15,106 nucleotides of DNA from CAYNDB01 sp964395915 (GTDB taxonomy: Bacteria > Nitrospinota_A > UBA7883 > JAJRTC01): contig CAYNDB010000060.1 of the NCBI GenBank assembly GCA_964395915.1, positions 1-15,106 on the forward strand, given 5' to 3'. Under the pieces are notes generated by a model. The model did not search any database. It had not been told where the DNA came from and saw nothing but the letters and a program-made list of their open reading frames with translations. Made by a program: the position numbers and the translations under genes. Positions 5,634 through 13,177 of the stretch are shown here, piece after piece (the stretch's first letter is position 1; the number at the start of each line of letters is the position of its first letter).

Positions 5634-7163
5634 ATGGCTTCAAAAATCATTTGCAATATCACCTCAAAAGAGAACCGTGTCGCCCTTCTTGAAAATGGAG
5701 TAATTACCGAGTTATATGTCGAACTCCAGTCCGACCAGGGGCTGGTAGGCAATATTTACAAAGGGCGCATCACCAAGGTTTTACCGGGAATGCAAGTCGC
5801 TTTTGTCGATGTTGATCTTCCAAAAGCAGGTTTTCTCTATGTTTCCGACGTCAATCCTTCGGCAAACGGTTTTTCCAGCTACCTTGCTTCAGGCGATGAC
5901 GATGATTCACACGATAGAGAAGTTGACCTGGATCAAGATTCCCAGCGACATGATCACCTTCCGCCGATAGAAGAAATCATTGGTGAAGGTCAGGAAATGA
6001 TGGTCCAGGTGTCCAAAGACCCGCTTGGCGCCAAAGGAGCCAGGATTACAAGCTACATAACATTGCCGGGCCGGTACCTCGTGTTTATGCCGACTGTAGA
6101 CCAGGTGGGGGTGTCCCGTAGGATAGAAAGCGAATCTGAAAAGAAAAGGTTGCGGGACGCTGTGCGCAGCTTGAAAAAGGAAGGTACGGGCTACATCGTC
6201 CGTACCGCCGCCGAAGGAGCGGACGAAGAAGACCTTGCTCAAGACATAAAGTTCCTTGACAAGTTATGGTCCTCCATCACAAGCCGATACGACACGGCCC
6301 AGTCACCATGCCCTGTATATCATGATCTGAATATTGTGCAAAGGTCGATACGCGATCTTTTTACAAAAGATTTTGAGGGCGTAGTAATCGACGATCAGGA
6401 GGAATATGAGCGGACGAAGGCTTTCTGCAAATCATATTTGCCGGACGTGATGGACAAGATTGAGTTGTACGATGGTAAAGAGCCTATCTTTGATGCGTAT
6501 GGGCTGGAAATAGAGATCGACCGCGCCCTGGGCCGGAAAGTATGGCTGAAATCGGGCGGGTATATCGTGATAGAACAGACTGAGGCCCTGACCGCCATAG
6601 ATGTCAACACCGGCAAGTTTGTTGGCTCTCATAGTCAGGAGGAAACTATCCTTCAGACCAATCTTGAGGCGGTAAAGGAAATAGTCTACCAGCTCCGCCT
6701 TCGAAATATCGGAGGTCTGATCATAAACGACTTCATAGATATGGAACGCGACGAGAGCAAAGAGAAAGTTTACGCCGCCCTTGAACTGGCTCTCAAAAGC
6801 GATCGCTCGCGCACAAATATCTTAAAAATATCGGAATTGGGTCTCGTTGAAATGACAAGGAAAAGGGTTCGTGAATCACTTTCTCGAACTCTTACCACAA
6901 CCTGCCCTTATTGCGATGGGCGCGGTGTAGTAAAATCGAACGCTACGGTGCTCTACGAGGTATACCGCGAGATACACAGAGTGGCCGGTGATCTTACAGA
7001 CTCACGTAAAATCGTGTGTGTGGTGTCGCCCGGCGTGGCGGACCTTATGTTCGACGAGGAGTCGGCGTATCTGGACCACCTTGAAAAAGAGCTTAATATA
7101 GACGCTGTTATAAATATAGATTACAAATTGCATCAAGAGCAGTTTAACGTAACCCCCGGATAG
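5634..7163 (+). CDS. rng: Ribonuclease G (Rne/Rng family endoribonuclease)
   Basis: The 509-residue product aligns along its whole length with E. coli RNase G (489 residues). RNase G cleaves single-stranded AU-rich RNA, including the 16S rRNA 5' end and some mRNAs. Visible features are the N-terminal strand and S1 domain (GNIYKGRITKVLPGMQ, about 39-63), 5'-sensor/RNase H-like segments (VQVSKDPLGAKGAR; RTAAEG), catalytic Asp323 in AIDVNTG and Asp366 in NDFIDM, and the zinc-link CPYC (C424, C427). There is no long RNase E-type C-terminal scaffold, so RNase G is the right name. The S1 domain carries an Asp/His-rich stretch (87-108) making it about 19 residues longer than the E. coli loop. AGGA (5626-5629) provides the ribosome site. 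It begins a plus-strand run that continues 42 nt later with glucan phosphorylase. Confidence 0.96.
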   Translation: MASKIICNITSKENRVALLENGVITELYVELQSDQGLVGNIYKGRITKVLPGMQVAFVDVDLPKAGFLYVSDVNPSANGFSSYLASGDDDDSHDREVDLDQDSQRHDHLPPIEEIIGEGQEMMVQVSKDPLGAKGARITSYITLPGRYLVFMPTVDQVGVSRRIESESEKKRLRDAVRSLKKEGTGYIVRTAAEGADEEDLAQDIKFLDKLWSSITSRYDTAQSPCPVYHDLNIVQRSIRDLFTKDFEGVVIDDQEEYERTKAFCKSYLPDVMDKIELYDGKEPIFDAYGLEIEIDRALGRKVWLKSGGYIVIEQTEALTAIDVNTGKFVGSHSQEETILQTNLEAVKEIVYQLRLRNIGGLIINDFIDMERDESKEKVYAALELALKSDRSRTNILKISELGLVEMTRKRVRESLSRTLTTTCPYCDGRGVVKSNATVLYEVYREIHRVAGDLTDSRKIVCVVSPGVADLMFDEESAYLDHLEKELNIDAVINIDYKLHQEQFNVTPG

Positions 7164-7205
7164 TCTCTTGACAGTAAAACGGATAAGGTACAGGAGATAA
7201 TTCTT

Positions 7206-9767
7206 ATGCGCCATATAACACAATACATGATACAACCGTCGTTGCCGAAACGTATGCGCCCCCTTGCGGGTCTGGCCAAAAATCTCTGGTGGTCGTGGAA
7301 CCCTGACGCTGTGAAAATGTGGCGACGCATGGATCCCGCGTTGTGGGAAAAGACCGGACATAACCCTGTAAAACTTCTCGGTTTGATAAATCAGTCAAGG
7401 CTCAACCAGCTTGCCGAAGATGACGGCTTTACCACTCAGATGGACCGTGTTATTTATGGCCTTACGAACTATATGGAGTCCTCTTTCTGGTTTCAGAGAA
7501 CACATAAGGCCAATGTCGGCGACATGCGTATCGCGTATTTTTCCGCGGAGTTTGGAATAACAGAATCACTTCCGATATATTCAGGTGGATTAGGCGTCCT
7601 TTCCGGTGACCATCTCAAATCCGCGTCCGACCTCGGTTTGCCGCTTTCCGGTGTGGGGCTTCTATACACGAAAGGATATTTCAAACAATATCTCAACCCG
7701 GACGGGTGGCAGCAGGAGTTTTATCCGGACAACGATTTTTACAACATGTCGATTTTCCCTGAAACCGATGACAACGGAGCCGAGATAAAGATCAAGGTTC
7801 CTTATCCTGGCAGGGAGGTAACAGCGAAAGTATGGCGCGCGCAAGTGGGCAGAACACCACTTTTCCTGCTGGATACCAACGTTCCCGAAAACAACGATGA
7901 AGACAGGACAATAACCCATCAGCTCTACGGTGGGGACATTGAAATGAGGATAAAGCAGGAGATAATGCTTGGCATGGGCGGTGTCATGGCTTTACGCGCA
8001 ATTGGCATAAACCCGACTGTTTATCACATGAACGAAGGTCATTCGGCGTTTCTCGCTCTTGAACGGATAAAACAATTGATGACCGAGGATAAATTACTCT
8101 TCGATGAAGCGAAAGAAGAAGTGATCGCCTCCTCCGTGTTTACCACCCACACTCCCGTTCCCGCCGGGAACGATATGTTCGGCGGCGATCTTATGGCAAA
8201 ATATTTTGGCGAGTTTCGCCGAAGCGTCGGGCTTGGAGAAAAAGACTTTATGGCGCTTGGCCGACAGGACATAAATGACGATGGCGAGCCTTTTTCAATG
8301 ACCGCGCTGGCCATGCGGCTTTCCGCTTTTACCAACGGCGTATCGAAACTGCACAGCGAAGTTTCAAAGAAAATGTGGATAGATATTTATAACGGGCTGG
8401 ATGCCCGTGACGTCCCTATCCGGGCCATTACCAATGGCGTGCATATTCGATCGTGGCTGTCGAACGACATGTGGAGCCTTTTCGACAGGTATCTGGGACA
8501 ACACTGGGTCCAGGAACCGGCAAACGACAGTGTCTGGCGCCGTATACACGATATACCGGACTCAGAATTGTGGCGCACTCATGAACGCAGGAGGGAGCGG
8601 TTGGTCGGATTTGCCAGGGAAAGGCTGAAAGATCAACTTAGAAAACGTGGAGAGCCTGAAACGGAGGTAATTCATGCCGATGAGGCCCTGCGCCCGGACG
8701 CGCTGACCATAGGCTTTGCAAGACGTTTTGCCACATACAAGCGCGGCGCCTTGTTGTTCAGGGATATCGAAAGGCTCAAATCGATCCTGTGCGACAAGGA
8801 CAGGCCGGTACAGGTGGTTATCGCCGGCAAAGCGCATCCCAAAGACAATGAAGGCAAAAATCTTATCAAGCAGATCGTTCACTGGGCCAGAGACAAGGAG
8901 TTTCGTAGTCGAGTGGTCTTTATAGAAAATTACGACATAAGCGTTGCGCGCTACATGGTGCAAGGGGTCGATGTATGGCTGAACACTCCAAGGAGGCCTA
9001 TGGAGGCTTCCGGCACATCCGGCATGAAAGCCTCGGCTAATGGCGCGTTGAACCTTTCCGTTCTCGACGGATGGTGGTGCGAAGGGTATCAGGTGGATAC
9101 AGGCTGGGCGATAGGACGCGGCGAAGAATACGACGATTTTGATGAACAGGACGAGATAGAGTCGAAAGCCTTGTATGATCTTCTTGAGAAAGAGATTGTT
9201 CCCAAATTCTATAATCGTGGCAGCGACGACATGCCAAGGGATTGGATCAACATGATGAAGTCCTCCTTGTCGAAACTGAATTTTGTTTTTAACACGAACC
9301 GAATGGTGCGCAATTATGCGACATACTTCTATCTCCCTTGCGCCGAGAGGTGGAGCGACCTTACCGGCGATGGTAAAAAACGTCTGAAAGAACTGGCCAA
9401 ATGGAAAACGAAAATAAGGGAACAGTGGCCAGCTATCTCCATTGAAGATGTCCGGCAGGAAAGTGGCGACGGTGGTGAACTGTATGTTGGCAAGACTCTG
9501 GATGTCACAGCGCGGCTGGACCTGGGAAAACTTGCGCCGGAGGACATAAAAGTTGAAATATATTTTGGCGCCCTTAACGCCAAAGACACATTGGCCGCGG
9601 GGCAGCCGGCGCCCATGGCATTTGAAAGCTATGAAAACGAAAAGGCTGTTTACAAAGGCTCTATACCCCTTGAGGAAAGCGGACGATACGGTTTTTCCAT
9701 CAGGGCCATGCCAAGCAATCCAGACCTTTTCGACAGGATAGAGCCGGGATTTGTGTGCTGGAGATGA
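7206..9767 (+). CDS. glgP: Alpha-glucan phosphorylase (GT35, DUF3417-containing type)
   Basis: This 853-residue protein is a GT35 phosphorylase that releases glucose 1-phosphate from alpha-1,4-glucans (glycogen or maltodextrins) in the cytosol. The N-terminus (PLAGLAKNLWWSWNPDA, about 18-34) is the DUF3417 region typical of the bacterial/archaeal alpha-glucan phosphorylase subfamily, distinct from E. coli GlgP/MalP. Conserved blocks follow: AYFSAEFGITESLPIYSGGL near 115, YHMNEGHSAF, TTHTPVPAGND, and the PLP site GTSGMKASANG with Lys608 as the expected Schiff-base lysine. The last roughly 100 residues are a beta-rich tail seen in this subfamily. GGAG (7193-7196) lies 9 nt before the ATG. Length and motifs suggest an intact enzyme. 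It sits 42 nt after rng and is probably in the same transcript. Confidence 0.95.
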   Translation: MRHITQYMIQPSLPKRMRPLAGLAKNLWWSWNPDAVKMWRRMDPALWEKTGHNPVKLLGLINQSRLNQLAEDDGFTTQMDRVIYGLTNYMESSFWFQRTHKANVGDMRIAYFSAEFGITESLPIYSGGLGVLSGDHLKSASDLGLPLSGVGLLYTKGYFKQYLNPDGWQQEFYPDNDFYNMSIFPETDDNGAEIKIKVPYPGREVTAKVWRAQVGRTPLFLLDTNVPENNDEDRTITHQLYGGDIEMRIKQEIMLGMGGVMALRAIGINPTVYHMNEGHSAFLALERIKQLMTEDKLLFDEAKEEVIASSVFTTHTPVPAGNDMFGGDLMAKYFGEFRRSVGLGEKDFMALGRQDINDDGEPFSMTALAMRLSAFTNGVSKLHSEVSKKMWIDIYNGLDARDVPIRAITNGVHIRSWLSNDMWSLFDRYLGQHWVQEPANDSVWRRIHDIPDSELWRTHERRRERLVGFARERLKDQLRKRGEPETEVIHADEALRPDALTIGFARRFATYKRGALLFRDIERLKSILCDKDRPVQVVIAGKAHPKDNEGKNLIKQIVHWARDKEFRSRVVFIENYDISVARYMVQGVDVWLNTPRRPMEASGTSGMKASANGALNLSVLDGWWCEGYQVDTGWAIGRGEEYDDFDEQDEIESKALYDLLEKEIVPKFYNRGSDDMPRDWINMMKSSLSKLNFVFNTNRMVRNYATYFYLPCAERWSDLTGDGKKRLKELAKWKTKIREQWPAISIEDVRQESGDGGELYVGKTLDVTARLDLGKLAPEDIKVEIYFGALNAKDTLAAGQPAPMAFESYENEKAVYKGSIPLEESGRYGFSIRAMPSNPDLFDRIEPGFVCWR

Positions 9768-9788
9768 TAACGCGCTTGGCATGAAGCC

Positions 9789-9803
9789 TGCGAACGCTTC
9801 GCA
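9789..9803. repeat. Short hairpin TGCGAA-CGC-TTCGCA in the gap after glgP
   Basis: A 6-bp perfect inverted repeat with a 3-nt loop lies 21 nt after the glgP stop codon. No T-tract follows, so it is not a standard terminator. It may slow mRNA decay or partly attenuate read-through into the glycosylation genes. Confidence 0.4.
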
Positions 9804-9851
9804 ACGTAGTTATTGCCGCGGGTGGAAACCTAATCATCAGGATAACGATTT

Positions 9852-10919
9852 ATGACAGGGTGGCGCCCTCCTTCAATCGAGTTTCCCGACACGGTTCAAA
9901 ACGTTCGGGAATTTTTCGACAAGAATATTCATGAAATCCTGGAAAGTCCGCCTCTGCTAAACGAAAACGCTTTGCAGGAGTCTTGCAAAGAATTTCCTGA
10001 AACCAAAGTCGATAATCTGCGACGGGGGCAAGACGCTTTGCGCAAGGGGGATATACATAACGCCCATATCATGCTGGAGCCTGAAGCGCTAACCCACCCG
10101 CATGCGGCGGCGCTTTCCGGGCTGGCCTGCTACGCGCTTGGCAGAGTGGAACGGGCTGTCTTCCTGTGGGACGCGCTGTTTCGGGTATTCGGTCTCGATG
10201 ACAAACCAAGCTTGTACAACTCGTTTATAAACCTGGGACACGCCATGATGAAACAGGACAACTCCCTCAACCCGGAGGCCGACACGCTTTCCATAATATG
10301 CAAAGGTAAAGGGATAGACGTGGGGTGCGGGGGAAATAAAACCTGTCCGGAAGCGATCGGAGTCGATCTTACAGCTTATGGCGACGAAGGAATTCATGGC
10401 GGACAGCGGAAAATCGTGTCGAGCGCCGATATCGTGGCTTCCGGCGATTACCTCCCAATGTTCGAAAGTGAAGAGCTAGACTACGTCATTGCCCGTCATA
10501 ACCTTGAACATTACCAGGACTATGTAAAAACGCTGTTTGAGTGGACACGTGTTCTAAAACCTGGCGGTCTTATGGGGATTGTCGCGCCGGATCAGCGATG
10601 GGTGGACACCATCAGTCTGGACCCGACGCACTACCATGTTTTCACAGTGGAAAGCCTGCAAAATATCTTTTCCCTACTACCTTCTATTGAGCCTATTCAT
10701 GTAGGGGTAATGCTTCCTCGCTGGTCGATCGTAGCGCTCACCCGGAAAACACCAGTCGATTCAAGGTATGACTTTGCCGCGTCGATAAACAAAAGAGAAA
10801 GAGAAAGAGTGGCGGCGCAAAAGGCGATATATGAAAAAGAAAAAAACTTAACGCTGGCGGCTGAATGCGCGACGGAGATGGAATGGCTGGGAAATAACCA
10901 AAAAGCGGGAATGATGTGA
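9852..10919 (+). CDS. TPR-containing class I SAM-dependent methyltransferase
   Basis: The 355-residue protein has a helical N-terminal part with TPR-like repeats (about 53-115, e.g. ALRKGDIHNAHIMLE and ALSGLACYALGRVERAV). A class I methyltransferase domain follows (about 150-290): motif I GIDVGCGGN (D156, G158, G160), acidic strand end GVDL near 171, ELDYVIARHNLEHY (motif IV region) and RVLKPGGLMGIVAPD. The type-11-like architecture suggests methylation of a sugar, lipid or other small group, possibly a glycan terminus given the neighbours; the acceptor is unknown. A charged, probably helical tail (about 310-355) ends the protein. AGGA (9839-9842) precedes the ATG by 9 nt. The stop overlaps the start of the next gene by 4 nt (GTGA). 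This copy retains the SAM-binding signature that its downstream paralogue has lost. Confidence 0.88.
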   Translation: MTGWRPPSIEFPDTVQNVREFFDKNIHEILESPPLLNENALQESCKEFPETKVDNLRRGQDALRKGDIHNAHIMLEPEALTHPHAAALSGLACYALGRVERAVFLWDALFRVFGLDDKPSLYNSFINLGHAMMKQDNSLNPEADTLSIICKGKGIDVGCGGNKTCPEAIGVDLTAYGDEGIHGGQRKIVSSADIVASGDYLPMFESEELDYVIARHNLEHYQDYVKTLFEWTRVLKPGGLMGIVAPDQRWVDTISLDPTHYHVFTVESLQNIFSLLPSIEPIHVGVMLPRWSIVALTRKTPVDSRYDFAASINKRERERVAAQKAIYEKEKNLTLAAECATEMEWLGNNQKAGMM

Positions 10920-13168
10920 CGGACATATCGATAAACACAGGCGACGCCCCTGCCACCCTTGCAAAGCTTGTCGACCAGTTCTGCGCGTTTGAAGTTGAAT
11001 ACGGCGATATACCTGTTGCCCCCGACAGTCTTGATGAGGAAACTCTCGCAATCCTGAAACAAGCCGTAAGCGCCGCCCAAAAAGGGGACGGTGAGCGCGC
11101 TTATGAAATAGCGATAGCGCATTCCCGCGGGTCTTTCGAATTCGATTATTTGATAGGGAAAATTCTTTTCGCCCACAAATCGTATTACGAAGCAGCGGAA
11201 GCGTTCAGCGACTCCATAATAAAGTTTGATGGATATGGTGAATCTTGGTTTTACCTTGGCATAGCCAATTACCAGATGGGCCTATTGGGCGAGGCCGCCG
11301 TAAACTGGGAAGAGGCTGTGATCGCAAATGAAAACCATGAGGACGCCAAGCTTCTGGCAAAACTTGCCGAAACCATAATAGAAAACACGCATAAACAGTT
11401 TAATCAGGATATCCAGCTGCTTTCACCAATCGTCTCCGGCAAAGGAATAGATATCGACTGCGGTAGCGACAAAATCTGTGAGGACGCCATCGCTATTGAT
11501 TCAGGCGGAGGTGAAATTGACCTCAGCGCTTTTGCTGACGGAGAGCTTGACTACGTTATCGCACGCAACAAATTGGAGCTCTATGCAGACCCTGTCAAAA
11601 CCCTGCTTGAATTTGGTCGTGTGTTAAAACCGGGCGGGGTCATCGGGCTTGTTGTCCAGGACGACAACGCATACGACACCATTCACGTAGATAAAAAACG
11701 GTTACATGTATTCACACGCTCGTCGTTGCGAAATATGGTGTCGATCATACCGGGGATTCGGGTCGTCTACATGGGAACGTGCCGTCACAGGAAATCTTTC
11801 TACGCCATACTTGAGAAAATGACTACAAAGTCCGCGAGCCCTTATCCCTATAAAAGAAAAGTGAATGAACGGCTTGCAAAAGATGTTTCCAACCGAGCGG
11901 AGGTCGCATTACTGACAGGCGTCAACGATGTCGCCTCTGCGGCATGCCGCAAACTTTTAGCGCTTACGCCAAACGCTCCTTTGCCAGCCGACCCGGACGC
12001 GCTACACCCTTTCCCTTTTATGGATAAATACCGGCCAGTTAACGTAGTGTCACACACTGACCCCAAGGTCGCCGTCCTTGATGGCGGAATGTTGATGGAC
12101 GATTGGATTAGTTCACTTGCAGAATTGGGCGCATCGGTTGTTACGGTTCCCTTTGGCGCTAAGCGGGAGATTACATGGCATATTGAAAAGCGGCTGAGAG
12201 AAATTGACCCGGACTTTGTTCTTACCTGCAATTTTCACCCGCATTTATCGGACCAGCTCGCTAACATGAATATTCCATATGTCTGCTGGGTTAAGGACGT
12301 TTCGACAAAAGATATTCTATGGCGGCGCGATCTTATAACAGATAACACCCATATTTTCCATTTCTCGCAAAACGAGGTTGAGCGCTACAAAAGTTTAGGC
12401 GTTCGCAATATCGAGCGTTTGGCCTTGGCGGCGGATACGAAGCTATTCAAGCCACGCGAAGCAAAACCTGCGTATGAGCGAGATATAAATATTGTTGAAG
12501 ATATTGATCCTGCCAACGGGTATACGAATATTACGCTTGCCTTGCGGCGGACGCTTATGGACGCTAACAGTTCTGTTGCGGAAAAGAACGAAATTTTCCA
12601 ATGGACGCGTAAATTCGGAACCGTCATGGATCGATGTATTGATTCGCTGACAGAATGGAGCGTCCCCACAGTTTGGAAAGAAATAGTAAATGGAGCGAGG
12701 TTTCCTGCGCTGGGCCTTTCCGATGCGGAGATATGTTTTGCGATCGGGGACGAGATATCCGCGCGGCAACGTAAAGCTGTAGAAAAAGAATTATCCATGC
12801 CGCATGCAAAGGTACAGATAAGCGGAGTCCCCCGAAATTACTTAAACTTTCGGATTAACATATATCTTAACAAGGCGTATAACAGGGACGGCGTTTCCTC
12901 CGAAATTTTTAACGTGATGGCGTGTGGAGGGTTCCTTATGACAGATTACCGGGATGTATATAACGAGCTTTTTGAAGTGGGTAAAGACCTTGTATGCTTC
13001 CGCTCAATCGAGGAGGCGCGCATGATGGCGAAACATTACCTTGACCACCCTGAAGAACGCGAAGCTATTGCGGAGAACGGACGGCGAAAAGTTATGAAGC
13101 TACACACTTTAAAACAACGGTGGGAAACAATTCTTGGAACGCTCCGCCGCAGGAAAGTAATAACCTAA
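10916..13168 (+). CDS. TPR / degenerate methyltransferase / CgeB-like glycosyltransferase fusion
   Basis: Translation most likely starts at GTG 10916, inside the previous gene's stop (4-nt overlap), giving 750 residues. Residues about 40-160 are TPR-like helices (SYYEAAEAF, WFYLGIANYQMG). Residues about 173-305 clearly resemble the methyltransferase domain of the preceding gene: GKGIDIDCG (175-183), ELDYVIARNKLELY, RVLKPGGVIG, HVFTRSSLRN. However, the motif I glycine is Asp181, roughly 25 residues of the SAM pocket between motif I and motif IV are missing, and HNLEHY has become NKLELY, so SAM binding is probably lost. From about 383 to the end is a CgeB/DUF3880-type GT-B glycosyltransferase: SEIFNVMACGGFLMTDY near 660, then the EEREAIAENGRRKV tail. 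It probably transfers sugar to a surface glycan or protein; donor and acceptor are unknown. Confidence 0.85.
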   Translation: MTDISINTGDAPATLAKLVDQFCAFEVEYGDIPVAPDSLDEETLAILKQAVSAAQKGDGERAYEIAIAHSRGSFEFDYLIGKILFAHKSYYEAAEAFSDSIIKFDGYGESWFYLGIANYQMGLLGEAAVNWEEAVIANENHEDAKLLAKLAETIIENTHKQFNQDIQLLSPIVSGKGIDIDCGSDKICEDAIAIDSGGGEIDLSAFADGELDYVIARNKLELYADPVKTLLEFGRVLKPGGVIGLVVQDDNAYDTIHVDKKRLHVFTRSSLRNMVSIIPGIRVVYMGTCRHRKSFYAILEKMTTKSASPYPYKRKVNERLAKDVSNRAEVALLTGVNDVASAACRKLLALTPNAPLPADPDALHPFPFMDKYRPVNVVSHTDPKVAVLDGGMLMDDWISSLAELGASVVTVPFGAKREITWHIEKRLREIDPDFVLTCNFHPHLSDQLANMNIPYVCWVKDVSTKDILWRRDLITDNTHIFHFSQNEVERYKSLGVRNIERLALAADTKLFKPREAKPAYERDINIVEDIDPANGYTNITLALRRTLMDANSSVAEKNEIFQWTRKFGTVMDRCIDSLTEWSVPTVWKEIVNGARFPALGLSDAEICFAIGDEISARQRKAVEKELSMPHAKVQISGVPRNYLNFRINIYLNKAYNRDGVSSEIFNVMACGGFLMTDYRDVYNELFEVGKDLVCFRSIEEARMMAKHYLDHPEEREAIAENGRRKVMKLHTLKQRWETILGTLRRRKVIT

Positions 13169-13177
13169 ACACATTTC

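Noticed and set aside
7168..7173. Perfect TTGACA (-35 consensus) between rng and glgP
   Set aside because: The only -10-like hexamer (GATAAT, 7196-7201) is 22 bp away and overlaps the Shine-Dalgarno; spacing is too long for a normal sigma-70 promoter.
8562..9782. A 406-codon minus-strand open frame opposite glgP
   Set aside because: It lies antisense to a strongly conserved phosphorylase gene and its translation has no recognisable motifs; it is a shadow of the codon bias on the other strand.
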